From assembly GCF_019966545.1 (NCBI RefSeq), contig NZ_JAIMIC010000005.1, positions 407,813-471,812 on the forward strand: DNA of 64,000 bases. The letters are read 5' to 3'. The translations under genes and the position numbers were made by a program. The DNA comes from Heliomarina baculiformis. Lineage in GTDB: Bacteria; Pseudomonadota; Alphaproteobacteria; Rhodobacterales; Rhodobacteraceae. Positions 8,538-17,177 of the stretch are shown piece by piece. How positions within the stretch are numbered: the stretch's first letter is position 1; each line of letters starts with the position of its first letter. The notes under the pieces were generated by a model that had not been told where the DNA came from, ran no database searches, and saw nothing but the letters and a program-made list of their open reading frames with translations.

Positions 8538-9527
8538 TCACACGGCCGGTTTCAGGCCGTTGGGCCGCCAGAGCAGGATCGCCACCATCAGGATCATGTT
8601 CGAGGCCAGCGCCATCTTGGGCGCGAGAAAGCCCAAGTAGTTCGACATGAGACCGACAAGGATCGCGCCGAGCAGCGTGCCCTCGATGGAGCCGAGGCCG
8701 CCGATGATGACAACGATGAAGACGATGATCATCAGCTCGGAGCCGAGCGCGGGGGTGATCAGGGTCTCGTACCCCGCCCACATCGCGCCGCCGAGTGCAG
8801 CAAGTCCCGAGCCGAGCATGAAGACGGCGATAAACAGACGGTCAACCCGAAAGCCGAGCGCCTCGACCATTTCGCGGTTTTCCACCCCGGCACGGACAAG
8901 GAGACCGATGCGGGTGCGGTTCATCACGAGGTACAGCCCAACGAAGACCGCGAGGCCCAGCAGGAAGGCAAAACCGCGATAGATTTCGATGCTGACATCG
9001 CCGATAATCCAGGAGCCTTCGAGGAAATGCGGACGCAGCACAGTAAAGGGCGTGCCTCCCCAGAAAGCGAGGATGGTCTGTTCGGCGACGATCATCGCAC
9101 CCATGGTGATCAGGATCTGGCGCAGGTGGTCCTTGTAGACGGGTCGGATGATCACGGTTTCAAAGAACCAGCCCGCGACGAGGCCAAAGAGGATCGCGGC
9201 AAGAAAGGCCATGACAAGCGCGGCGCTGTTGAGCGCGACGCTGTCGGCGGCGAGCCATGTGCTGAGGCCCGCGAGGACGGTGGCGGCGATGAAAGCGCCA
9301 AAGCTCACGAACGCCGAGTGGCCGAAGTTCAGTACGTCCATCAGGCCGAAGACAAGGCTGAGACCCGAGGCCATGAGGAAGACCATCATGCCCATCGCCA
9401 GCCCGGCGACGGTCAGCGTGGCCCATGATGAGGGCGCGCCGATCAGGATGAAGGCCACTGCCGCGAGCGCGACGGGCAACAGGTTCACCCCGCCCATGCG
9501 CCCCAAGATTTCCGATATTCTGTCCAT
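8538..9527 (-). CDS. livH: Branched-chain amino acid type ABC transporter permease (LivH)
   Basis: A 329-residue integral membrane permease. LivH marks are SLVFGLMDVLNFGHSAFVSF and the cytoplasmic coupling segment NREMVEALGFRVDRLF. The start at 9527 (MDRISEILGRMGG) is preferred because GGGAAAGAG lies just upstream and all sequence before it overlaps LivF. The late stretch GGLGSIEGTLLGAILVG is conserved in the family. With LivM it forms the heterodimeric channel. Transporters of this class also carry amides, urea, aromatic acids and acyl compounds, so an amino acid is not assured; the operon's hydrolase and the nearby CoA ligase favour a carbon source. Confidence 0.92.
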   Translation of the reverse strand: MDRISEILGRMGGVNLLPVALAAVAFILIGAPSSWATLTVAGLAMGMMVFLMASGLSLVFGLMDVLNFGHSAFVSFGAFIAATVLAGLSTWLAADSVALNSAALVMAFLAAILFGLVAGWFFETVIIRPVYKDHLRQILITMGAMIVAEQTILAFWGGTPFTVLRPHFLEGSWIIGDVSIEIYRGFAFLLGLAVFVGLYLVMNRTRIGLLVRAGVENREMVEALGFRVDRLFIAVFMLGSGLAALGGAMWAGYETLITPALGSELMIIVFIVVIIGGLGSIEGTLLGAILVGLMSNYLGFLAPKMALASNMILMVAILLWRPNGLKPAV

Positions 9528-9540
9528 TTGACTCTTTCCC

Positions 9541-10245
9541 TCACATGGCCAGTCCGAGCAGCCGGTCCTGAAGACCGGTATCTGCTGCGAAGGCTTCCAT
9601 GCTGCCTTGGTGCACGACGCGGCCATCGTCGATGACGGCCATGTCGCGGCCCAGCTTGCGGGCAAAGTTGAAGTTCTGTTCGACCAGCAGAATGGTGCTG
9701 TCCTGCCCGATTTCGCGAAACGCCTCGCCCATTGAATCGACGATCGCCGGTGCAAGACCCTTGGTCGGCTCGTCGATCAGGATCAGCTCGCGAGGTTCCA
9801 TGATGGCACGAGCGACCGAGAGCATCTGTTTCTGTCCGCCCGACAGCGACCACGCCTTTTTGTCGCGGAAGCGTTCGAGCGCGGGGAAAAGTTCGTGGAT
9901 CCGCTTGAGCCGCACCGGGTCGATCCGGCCCTTGTCGGCGGCGAGGACGAGATTTTCATCCACGGTGAGCGTGCCGAAGATGCCCATGTTCTCGGGCACA
10001 TAGGCGATGCCGAGCTTTGCGATTTCCGCCGTATGGAGCTGTGTTATGTCTTGTCCGCGAAATTTGACCGAACCGGGCGAGGCGTTCCAAAGCCCCATGA
10101 TGGAGCGCAGCGTGGTCGTTTTGCCCGCGCCGTTGCGGCCCAGCAGAACGAAAACGCCGCCCTCTGGCACTGTAAGGCTGACGTCATGCAGCACAGCGTA
10201 TTGACCGATATCGGTCTTCATATGGTCGAGGGTCAACAGGCTCAT
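9541..10245 (-). CDS. livF: Branched-chain amino acid type ABC transporter ATP-binding protein (LivF)
   Basis: A 234-residue ATPase subunit. Walker A GRNGAGKTT is at residues 37-45, the signature WSLSGGQKQMLSVARA follows at about 132, Walker B is ELILIDEP and the H-loop region is TILLVEQN, where glutamine precedes asparagine as usual in LivF. It starts within the last 4 bases of LivG (ATGA overlap). It powers the LivHM channel from the cytoplasmic face. Confidence 0.94.
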   Translation of the reverse strand: MSLLTLDHMKTDIGQYAVLHDVSLTVPEGGVFVLLGRNGAGKTTTLRSIMGLWNASPGSVKFRGQDITQLHTAEIAKLGIAYVPENMGIFGTLTVDENLVLAADKGRIDPVRLKRIHELFPALERFRDKKAWSLSGGQKQMLSVARAIMEPRELILIDEPTKGLAPAIVDSMGEAFREIGQDSTILLVEQNFNFARKLGRDMAVIDDGRVVHQGSMEAFAADTGLQDRLLGLAM

Positions 10246-11006
10246 GCGACGCCCTCGGATGTGCCGAGATAGACATCGCGGACGATCTGGCTCGACATGA
10301 CCTCTTGCGGAGCGCCATCGGCGAGCAGCTCTCCGTTATGGAGAACGATGATGCGGTCGGCGAGCGCGCGCACCACGTCCATCTTGTGTTCGACCAGCAG
10401 AACCGTCTTGGTCTTGTCGGCCTTGATGCCGGCGATCAGGTCGAGCACGTCAGGCGCGTGGTCGAGCGACATGCCTGCGGTGGGTTCGTCGAACATATAG
10501 ATATCGGGCTCCATCGCCATGAGCAGTGCGACCTCGAGCTTGCGCTGGTCGCCATGTGGCAGGTTGGCGGCGGTCTGGTGGGCGAGCTTGGTCAGGCGGG
10601 TCGCCTCGAGGTAGTGCTCGGCCTTTTCGCTGAGGGCGCGAAAATGGCTGACCGGGCGCAGCATGCGCCAGCCCTCGCCGGAATGCGCCTGAACCGCGAG
10701 GCGGATATTTTCAAACACGCTCAGTTGCGGGAACAGGTTGGTCAGCTGAAAGGCACGGCCGATCCCGTGGCGTGCGCGAGCCGAGGGCGAGAGTGCGGTG
10801 ATGTCGGTGCCATCCTTGATGACCTTGCCCGATGTCGCGGCAAGCTGGCCGGAGATCAGGTTGAAATAGGTGGTCTTGCCAGCGCCGTTCGGCCCGACGA
10901 TGACGGTCAGTTCGCCCGGGCGAAACGCGCAGGAGACGCTGTTGACCGCGACGTGGCCGCCGAACCGGATTGTCAGGTCCTGCGTGACGAGGGATGGATC
11001 GCTCAT
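10242..11006 (-). CDS. livG: Branched-chain amino acid type ABC transporter ATP-binding protein (LivG)
   Basis: A 254-residue ATPase subunit with Walker A GPNGAGKTT (residues 38-46), the relaxed LivG signature LPHGDQRKLEVALLMA, Walker B DIYMFDEP and the switch histidine in VLLVEHKMD. The relaxed signature separates LivG from LivF and is normal for the family. It is the first gene after the binding-protein gene, separated from it by a 10-bp GC hairpin rather than by the tight overlaps seen between the remaining genes. Confidence 0.94.
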   Translation of the reverse strand: MSDPSLVTQDLTIRFGGHVAVNSVSCAFRPGELTVIVGPNGAGKTTYFNLISGQLAATSGKVIKDGTDITALSPSARARHGIGRAFQLTNLFPQLSVFENIRLAVQAHSGEGWRMLRPVSHFRALSEKAEHYLEATRLTKLAHQTAANLPHGDQRKLEVALLMAMEPDIYMFDEPTAGMSLDHAPDVLDLIAGIKADKTKTVLLVEHKMDVVRALADRIIVLHNGELLADGAPQEVMSSQIVRDVYLGTSEGVA

Positions 11007-11037
11007 GTGATTGTTCTTTTGTATCGGAGTACGGGGT

Positions 11038-11062
11038 GGCCCGGGCGGATTGCGCCCGGGCC
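11038..11062 (-). repeat. Intercistronic hairpin between binding-protein gene and livG
   Basis: A 10-bp stem (GGCCCGGGCG with CGCCCGGGCC, first arm from 11038) closes a 5-base GATTG loop, 7 bases after the binding-protein stop. There is no T-run behind it on the minus strand, so it is better read as a messenger-stabilising or partial-attenuation stem that lets the binding protein be made in excess over the permease than as a full terminator. Confidence 0.6.
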
Positions 11063-11069
11063 GCTTGGA

Positions 11070-12269
11070 TCAGCCGTTGTTGTCGCGACCGACCGGGATG
11101 TCCATTTCGTCAGCCGGGATGATCCGGACCTTTTCCGGGATCGCCCAATCGACGCCCTCATCCACGCGGATCTTGAAGTGCAGCATGTCCTGCAGCGCCT
11201 GGTGGTCTTCGGGGCGGAAGGTCATGGAACCCTTGGGCGTGTCCCAGGTCATGCCTTCCATGGTTTCGATCAGCGTCTCGGTTTCATAGTCGGGCGCCTC
11301 TTTCAGCGCCTTGACCACGGCGAGCGCGGCCGACATGCCACCGGCGGTGAAGAAGTCGGGCGGCGTGTCGAAACGTGCCTCATGCTCTTTCACCAGCCAT
11401 TCGTTGACCGGGTTCTCGAAGGCCTCGTAGTAGTAATAGACCGCGCCTTCCATGCCGGGAAAACGCTTGTAGGTCGGCAGAACCGGCAGGATGTGACCGC
11501 CCATCGAGATTTCGATGTCATAGCGGGACGGGTCCATAGCCTGGATCTTGCCCGGCGCGTCGCCGCCACCGGCGATGTAGATCAGGATGACCTTGCGGCC
11601 TTCTTTATCCTTGAGTGCGTTGAACATGCGCTCGGCCACGGCGGTGAAATCGGTGGCGCCTTGGGGGACGTATTCCTCGGCCACGACCTGCGCGCCGGTG
11701 CCATCGAGCGCGGATTTGAAGGCGGCGATGCCGTCATGGCCAAAGGCGTAATCCTCGGCCAGCGTGGCGACTACGAGGTTTTCATCCGGCTGGAGGGCGA
11801 GCGCCTGCGCCTGCATATCCATCGAGGAGTTACGCGAGGTCTTGAAGACATAGCGGTTGCTATCCGGCCCGGTGAGGCTGTCGGCAACGGCAGGTTCGAC
11901 GATCAGGATCTTTTCGTATTCCTCAGCAATCGGCAGCATGCCAACGGTCACACCCGAAGAGGTCGCCCCGACGGCGAGCAGAACTTCGTCATCGCCATAG
12001 GCTTCGGCCAGAACGGCGCGGGCGACGTCAGGCTTGAACTGGGTGTCCTTGATGATCAGCTCGATCGGACGCCCGTTGATTTCATTGGTGCCATCGGTGC
12101 CGTATTCGATGCCCATCTCGAACCCGGTCTGGGCCTGTTTCGAGAAGGCCTCGAAGCTGGACCCCGACAATCCGTGGATCAGTGCAATCTTGATTGGATC
12201 TTCGGCGTAAACGGCGGTTGCGGCAACACTCACCGCAAATGTTGCGACGAGTCGCTTGATGATATTCAT
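11070..12269 (-). CDS. ABC transporter substrate-binding protein, Liv (Peripla_BP_6) family
   Basis: A 399-residue periplasmic protein with a clear Sec signal peptide (MNIIKRLVATFAVSVAATAV, cleaved near YA/EDP). The mature start DPIKIALIHGLSGSSFEAFS is the first strand of the type I periplasmic fold of LivJ/LivK-like receptors. The start at 12269 is set by GGGAGGATACC directly upstream. Several members of this subgroup bind amides, aromatic acids or other non-amino-acid ligands. First gene of the Liv operon and divergent from PAS-LuxR paralogue 2. Ligand not readable from sequence. Confidence 0.92.
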   Translation of the reverse strand: MNIIKRLVATFAVSVAATAVYAEDPIKIALIHGLSGSSFEAFSKQAQTGFEMGIEYGTDGTNEINGRPIELIIKDTQFKPDVARAVLAEAYGDDEVLLAVGATSSGVTVGMLPIAEEYEKILIVEPAVADSLTGPDSNRYVFKTSRNSSMDMQAQALALQPDENLVVATLAEDYAFGHDGIAAFKSALDGTGAQVVAEEYVPQGATDFTAVAERMFNALKDKEGRKVILIYIAGGGDAPGKIQAMDPSRYDIEISMGGHILPVLPTYKRFPGMEGAVYYYYEAFENPVNEWLVKEHEARFDTPPDFFTAGGMSAALAVVKALKEAPDYETETLIETMEGMTWDTPKGSMTFRPEDHQALQDMLHFKIRVDEGVDWAIPEKVRIIPADEMDIPVGRDNNG

Positions 12270-12370
12270 GGTATCCTCCCATTCGGCAGTAGCGCACGGG
12301 CATTGCACCCATATTCTCACCTGCTACCTTGAGTGGCAGGATCACCCGTGGCGCGCGCCGGAGCAATATA

Positions 12371-12973
12371 GTGGAACTACGTATCGACGAGGCATTTGCA
12401 TCCGGAGACTTTGCCGGGATCGCTTTCGACTTTGCGCCGGTGGGGTTGGTGATTACGGAAAACCGTGTTATTCGCGAATGTAATCAAGCCTTTGCCGAGA
12501 TGTTCGGCTATGAACGGGACGAGTTGCGCAATCAGGTTTTCGCAATGCTTTACCCCAGCGACGAGGAGTTCGTGAACATCCGCGACCGGGGCGTTCGACA
12601 GTTGCGCGAGAACAATACCTACTGGGACGAGCGCATCATGGCCCAGAAGAGCGGCACCCTGTTCTGGTGCCGCGTGCGGGGGCATTCCTTTACGCCCGAA
12701 GATCCACTGATGCGGGCGGTCTGGAGCTTTGCGGACCTGTCGGCCACCCGTCCCTATGTACCGCTGAGCCGGCGTGAGCGAGAGATCATTTCCTACCTGT
12801 CGGACGGGTTGACCAGCAAGGAAATCGCCCGGCGGCTGGATATTTCGCACCGGACGGTCGAGGTTTACCGCGCGAAGCTGCTGAAGAAATTCGGCGTCAA
12901 CAATACGGGCGGCTTGTTCCATTCGCTCGGCGGGATCGGCAGCGATCACGTGGTGTCGCGCAGCGGCGACTAG
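12371..12973 (+). CDS. PAS-LuxR transcriptional regulator (paralogue 2)
   Basis: A 200-residue regulator with a PAS domain (residues about 16-125) and a LuxR/GerE helix-turn-helix (LSRREREIISYLSDGLTSKE, then RLDISHRTVEVYRAKLLKKF). It aligns end to end with the protein at 6038. I choose GTG at 12371 because GGAG lies 7 bases before it and the alignment to the paralogue begins there; a longer in-frame reading from 12329 has no such support. The motif CTACGTA overlaps codons 3-5. It is divergent from the Liv operon and overlaps the 3' end of the esterase gene by 4 bases on the opposite strand. Confidence 0.85.
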   Translation: MELRIDEAFASGDFAGIAFDFAPVGLVITENRVIRECNQAFAEMFGYERDELRNQVFAMLYPSDEEFVNIRDRGVRQLRENNTYWDERIMAQKSGTLFWCRVRGHSFTPEDPLMRAVWSFADLSATRPYVPLSRREREIISYLSDGLTSKEIARRLDISHRTVEVYRAKLLKKFGVNNTGGLFHSLGGIGSDHVVSRSGD

Positions 12974-13833
12974 TTCACTGGCGTCTCCCAGAGAAAGCTG
13001 ACGGCGCGGACGAGGAAACCAGTGACAGATGCCCCATGGGTCGCGCCGGGAATTTCCATGAAAGGCGCGTTGAGTTTGTCGGACATGCGCTGCGCGCGCC
13101 CGACCATGTCACGTTCGCGCAGGCGGGCGATCCGGTCGGCAGGCTGGCCTGCCGCCAGCGCAGCCTCGGGCGTTTCAAGCGCGCCCACGGTGATCAGGAC
13201 CGGGGCGCCATCGGCCTTTGCGGCTTTTTCCAACGCCTCGGGATCGGTCCAGATCGAGGGGCTGCCCGCCGCGACATGGGAAAACAATCCGGGCTGCGCA
13301 TTGCGGGCCTGAAGCGCGAAGACGCCGCCAAAGCTGTGGCCAAGGATCATACGGTGATCCGGGTCTATGCTGAGGCGGCCCTCGATCCGTGGAATAAGCT
13401 GGTCGCGGATTATGGCGAGTGTAGCCGCCCTGCCCGGCCCGGATTTTTCCGGTCCGATGAGGTCGGTGCCGCGCCGGTCGAAATCGATCAGCGTGTCCGT
13501 GGGCCAACCGATGCCGACGATCACGGTGGGCTGCACGGCGGATTCAGCGAAACGACTGGCCTGCATCCTTTCGGTGTCGCGGAGCGTGCCAAAGGTCCAG
13601 CCCGCGTCGATGGCGTAGATGATGCCGTAGCCATCCGGTGGTGGCGGCGCATCGGGGATGGAGAGCAGGATCCGGAATTGAGAGAGCCCCTCGCCGATGT
13701 CGAAAACGGCTGTCTGCGCGGGGTGCCAAGGCGCGCCGAAAACCTCGGCGCGCGGGATCTGCTGGGCGCAGATATCGGTGGCGAGGCCCATCATTGCGAG
13801 TGATGCGGCCATGGCGGCGATATGTTTGCGCAT
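12970..13833 (-). CDS. Exported alpha/beta-hydrolase, siderophore esterase-like (esterase PF00756 type)
   Basis: A 287-residue hydrolase with a Sec signal peptide (cleaved near CA/QQIP, residue 23). The nucleophile is Ser167 in GHSFGG and the likely catalytic histidine is His266 in GATHGAS. The YGIIYAIDAGWTFGTLRDTE stretch and overall plan match IroE/BesA-like hydrolases of ferric-siderophore esters. Its start overlaps the stop of a TonB-dependent siderophore receptor by one base, so the two are co-expressed. The signal peptide places cleavage of the siderophore in the periplasm rather than in the cytoplasm. Function is inferred from family and context. Confidence 0.85.
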   Translation of the reverse strand: MRKHIAAMAASLAMMGLATDICAQQIPRAEVFGAPWHPAQTAVFDIGEGLSQFRILLSIPDAPPPPDGYGIIYAIDAGWTFGTLRDTERMQASRFAESAVQPTVIVGIGWPTDTLIDFDRRGTDLIGPEKSGPGRAATLAIIRDQLIPRIEGRLSIDPDHRMILGHSFGGVFALQARNAQPGLFSHVAAGSPSIWTDPEALEKAAKADGAPVLITVGALETPEAALAAGQPADRIARLRERDMVGRAQRMSDKLNAPFMEIPGATHGASVTGFLVRAVSFLWETPVN

Positions 13834-15941
13834 CAGAAAGTTTTCGTCAGCGACAGATTGAACGTGCGCGGCTCACCCCGGAAGTTGAAGACCGTCGTGC
13901 TGCCGACGCGGGTGTAATAGTCGCGATCCAGCACATTATCGACACCGACGCGGAGCATAACGTCGTTGCCCAGATCCCTGGCCGCCATCAGATCGACGAT
14001 GCCGTAGCCGGGCGCCTCGACACCGCGCGAGGAAAAGCCGGACAGCAGGGTCAGACGTCCACCAAAGCTCCAGCCCGCCATGGCACCCTGGGTCACGTCA
14101 TAATTGCCGACCAGTTTGAACATATGCTCGGGCGTGTAGGTCGAGAAATCCTGACCCGCGCTGGTGCCGTTCAGATATTCTGTGTCGGTGTAGGTGTAGC
14201 CCCCAGCAAGATGCAGGTTGTCCATCACCTCGCCCGCGAGTGTCAGTTCGAGCCCGCGCGAGCGGACCTCTTCCTCGGCCACAAAGTAGTTGGTGCCGAT
14301 CACTGACACCGGACGGTTGACCTCGCGCAGATCGAAGAGCGCGGCGGAGACGTCGAGACCATAGCCAAGGGTTGCCTTGACACCGATTTCGAACTGCTCG
14401 CCGGTGACCGGATCGAGAAGGCCCCCGGCGCTGTCGACTTCGGACTGGGGAATGAAGATTTCGGAATAGCTCGCGTAGAGCGTCGTGCTCGGGTTCAGAT
14501 CATAGGTGACACCTGCAAAGGGCGTGACCTGCGCGTCGACGTCGAAGGTGTCGGAGGCAACCGCCCCGGTTGCAAGCGTCGTGGTCGAGGATGTGCCTTC
14601 GTACCAGCTTAGACGTGCGCCACCGATCAGGGTCAGCGGTTCAATCGGTTTCAGGCGGACCTGCGTGTAGAGACCTTTGGACGTGGAATCCGCATCGGTT
14701 CGCGTGCTGTAGGCCGCATTCGGCCGGGGCACGGCGCCGGTATCCCACGTGTCGAGATCCCATGTGCCCGCGATGCTGCCGCGCGCCTGCAGCATGGTGC
14801 TGTCGACCCTTTGCCAGTCGGCACCGACGATGGCGTTACCGTCCCAGCCGCCCAGCATGAAGGGGATTTCGGCATGCAGGTCGAGCGCGAGGCTGTCCTG
14901 ATCGAAATCGCGGCCCAGCCACGCAATGCTTGAGATCGTGTTATCCGCCGCTGCGGCGGAACCGGAATACCCATACAGGAAATCAACGTCCTGCTGGGAA
15001 TGGCGCAGCGAGAACTTGATGCGCGCGCCATTGTCAAAGTGATGTTCGGCCGCGACCACGGCATCGAGCGTTTCGTTCTCGAAATCGTTCCAGTCGAGAA
15101 CCGTCGTCGTTTCCACGTCGGTCCAGATTAGCGAATTGTCCGCATAGGCGGGCAGACCGTTATAGGGCGTGATGTCGCGTTTCATCTGGCTGAGCGAGAA
15201 GGTCAGCGTGGTATCGGGCGTGATGTCCCATGCCAGCGCACCATAGAGCGATTGAACGCCGTTCTCGACCCCGTCGACAAAGCCGTCGCCGTCGCCATAG
15301 GCCGCGACGAAACGGCCACGAACGGTGCCGTCGGCGTTCAGCGCGTCGGACACATCGAATTCGACCCGCGCCTGACCGTTGGAATCGACCGACGCCGTGG
15401 CATAGCCTTGGAAGGCGGTCGCGGTGGCCTGTTTCAGGCGCATGTTGATCGAGCCTGCGGGTTCGCCGGTGCCGATGAAAAGACCGGCAGGCCCCTTGAG
15501 GATTTCGACGTGGTCGACGATGGAGAGATCGGGCTGGGTGCCGTAGATCGAGCTGACCGGCGCGGGCAGACCATCGAAATAGAGATAGTCGAATTCATAG
15601 CCGCGCGAGAAGATCGAGGAACGACCGACGTTATTGTTCAGGATCATGATGCCGGGCGTATCGGCCAGCGCCTCTTCGAGCGCGGTGTAACCGCCATCCT
15701 TGATCTGCTTGCTGGTGATAACGGTGGTGGACTGCGGTACTTCACGCGGGCTCATCGCCGCTTTTTCGCCGACCGAGATGAGATCGGTGGTGTAGCTGTT
15801 GGTGCCTTCCGTCTCATAGCTCGACCCGAGCACGGTGATCGGGTCAAGTTCGATCACGTCCTGTGCTAGTGCGGGCCCGGCGATGACGGTGGTTGCCATC
15901 AGAACATGGCGGATTGAGCGATGCGGGAGTCGGCGCGTCAT
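13833..15941 (-). CDS. TonB-dependent siderophore receptor
   Basis: A 702-residue outer-membrane receptor. It has a signal peptide (cleaved near ALA/QDVI), a TonB-box-like segment IELDPITVLGSS, a plug domain (about residues 60-160, with ETPGIM-type sequence DTPGIMILNNN and the EILKGPAGLFIGTGEPAGSI loop), then a beta barrel ending in the terminal phenylalanine of SLTKTF needed for outer-membrane insertion. Family members import ferric hydroxamates, catecholates or citrate complexes. The partner periplasmic esterase and the divergent AraC regulator support a siderophore-ester substrate. No dedicated ABC importer is adjacent; the FepBCD-like system at 47156-51034 could serve it. Confidence 0.93.
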   Translation of the reverse strand: MTRRLPHRSIRHVLMATTVIAGPALAQDVIELDPITVLGSSYETEGTNSYTTDLISVGEKAAMSPREVPQSTTVITSKQIKDGGYTALEEALADTPGIMILNNNVGRSSIFSRGYEFDYLYFDGLPAPVSSIYGTQPDLSIVDHVEILKGPAGLFIGTGEPAGSINMRLKQATATAFQGYATASVDSNGQARVEFDVSDALNADGTVRGRFVAAYGDGDGFVDGVENGVQSLYGALAWDITPDTTLTFSLSQMKRDITPYNGLPAYADNSLIWTDVETTTVLDWNDFENETLDAVVAAEHHFDNGARIKFSLRHSQQDVDFLYGYSGSAAAADNTISSIAWLGRDFDQDSLALDLHAEIPFMLGGWDGNAIVGADWQRVDSTMLQARGSIAGTWDLDTWDTGAVPRPNAAYSTRTDADSTSKGLYTQVRLKPIEPLTLIGGARLSWYEGTSSTTTLATGAVASDTFDVDAQVTPFAGVTYDLNPSTTLYASYSEIFIPQSEVDSAGGLLDPVTGEQFEIGVKATLGYGLDVSAALFDLREVNRPVSVIGTNYFVAEEEVRSRGLELTLAGEVMDNLHLAGGYTYTDTEYLNGTSAGQDFSTYTPEHMFKLVGNYDVTQGAMAGWSFGGRLTLLSGFSSRGVEAPGYGIVDLMAARDLGNDVMLRVGVDNVLDRDYYTRVGSTTVFNFRGEPRTFNLSLTKTF

Positions 15942-15955
15942 GGTATCCTCGAATT

Positions 15956-15987
15956 CCTACTATTTTTATCAAGAAATAAGAGGTAGG
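15956..15987. repeat. Compound inverted repeat in receptor leader
   Basis: CCTAC-TATTT, an 8-base loop, then AAATA-AGAG-GTAGG: two nested arms with a 4-base bulge. It lies 15 bases upstream of the receptor start on the minus strand and could be a 5' leader structure or an operator. It is AT-rich compared with its surroundings. Function not known. Confidence 0.35.
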
Positions 15988-16020
15988 ACCGGGACAGACC
16001 AGCCGAATACCTTTTCGATA

Positions 16021-16048
16021 CGGTCAGAGATATGCTTGAAACCGTCAG
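16021..16048. promoter_or_regulatory. Candidate AraC-type direct repeats
   Basis: CGGTCAG at 16021-16027 and CCGTCAG at 16042-16048 are direct repeats 21 bases apart, two helical turns, which is the usual geometry for AraC-family activators. They lie between the receptor start (15941) and the AraC start (16070). Only two short copies exist, so this is a suggestion. Confidence 0.35.
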
Positions 16049-16069
16049 TTTCTTTGGGGGACGGCTTAA

Positions 16070-17035
16070 ATGACACCGATCAGCGTTGGTCAGATCAGGC
16101 AGAATGCGCAGCCCGCGATTCAGGATTTCGGGGCGACCCTGCCGGAAGATCACATCGTTCTGCGGGGCGGCCGGTTTGGCACGCGGACACCTTCGGGGCT
16201 GACGGTGAATTTCCAGAACACCCGTGTCGAGACGGATTTCGAGACCCGTATGTTACGCCCGGCTAATGTCATTCTGCACATGGTGCTGGAGGGACATGTT
16301 CGCGGTATGATCGGGCCGGATGTGCTGGAATTCGGACGCCGGATGGACGAGCCGGTGCGCATCGTGATGAGCGCGCTGGCACGGCCTGCCGAATTCCGCC
16401 GGCGGTTGGAGCGTGGCGAGCCCATGCAAAAACTCTCGATCATATTGTCGTGGGACTGGCTGGAAGCGCGCGGGGTAGATCCGTCAGAAGTGATGCGCGG
16501 CCAGCTGCATCGGCTTGACTCCTGGGTTGCCGCGCCTGCGGATGTGGCCCGTGTACGTGCTTTTGTCAGCGGGCGAGCCTCGTCAAGTCCCACGCAGGAG
16601 GCGCTCGACCTGATTGAACGGGAAACGCTTGCCATGTCAGTGATCCGGCATGTTCTGGGGGCGCTGCTGACTGAGACAGACGGGTTGCGCCCGCAGGAAC
16701 GCGACCGGTTGCTGCGAATGGAGAGCTTTGCAAGCCGTCCCGGCCCCCTGCCCGCGCTGGACACCATCGCGGCGGTTGGTGGCATGAGCGTGTCTTCGAT
16801 GCGCCGGCTGTTTCAGAAAGCCTATAAGCAATCGGTTCTGGCAAGACTGCGCGAGACACGGTTCGATCAGGCCTCAGAGGCGCTGCGCCGGGGCATGCCC
16901 GTCAGCAAAGCCGCCGAACTGGCCGGATATGAAACCGCGACGGCCTTTGCGACCGCCTATCGGAAGAAAACCGGGATCAGCCCGTCGCTTGTGCAGAAGG
17001 ACCGCAGGGAGTTGGGCGATCGTTCATCCGGTTAA
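16070..17035 (+). CDS. AraC family transcriptional regulator (PchR-like context)
   Basis: A 321-residue regulator. The C-terminal two-helix-turn-helix DNA-binding domain spans about residues 225-318 (DTIAAVGGMSVSSMRRLFQK and MPVSKAAELAGYETATAFAT). The N-terminal 200 residues resemble the ligand domain of PchR-type regulators that sense ferric siderophores. It is divergent from the siderophore receptor-esterase pair, the standard arrangement for substrate-induced activation of a xenosiderophore receptor. The start at 16070 is preceded by GGGGGACGGCTTAA, an acceptable ribosome-binding site. Confidence 0.87.
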   Translation: MTPISVGQIRQNAQPAIQDFGATLPEDHIVLRGGRFGTRTPSGLTVNFQNTRVETDFETRMLRPANVILHMVLEGHVRGMIGPDVLEFGRRMDEPVRIVMSALARPAEFRRRLERGEPMQKLSIILSWDWLEARGVDPSEVMRGQLHRLDSWVAAPADVARVRAFVSGRASSSPTQEALDLIERETLAMSVIRHVLGALLTETDGLRPQERDRLLRMESFASRPGPLPALDTIAAVGGMSVSSMRRLFQKAYKQSVLARLRETRFDQASEALRRGMPVSKAAELAGYETATAFATAYRKKTGISPSLVQKDRRELGDRSSG

Positions 17036-17177
17036 AGGCAGTGATGCTGGCTTCGGTGCCTGGCTCTGAGGGCGGATGTGGTTTGTGTCAGGCGCTTTGG
17101 CTTGAATTCGGTGACAGCCCGCTTGCGGCCCGCGCGGCTTGGTGCTCTGGTGAATAAAACCACCTGAGATCAACGCC

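Noticed and set aside
10305..12332. A 675-codon open frame on the plus strand opposite the Liv binding protein and LivG
   Set aside because: It is the mirror of two certain genes, has no ribosome-binding site and no recognisable domain; high third-position GC keeps antisense frames open.
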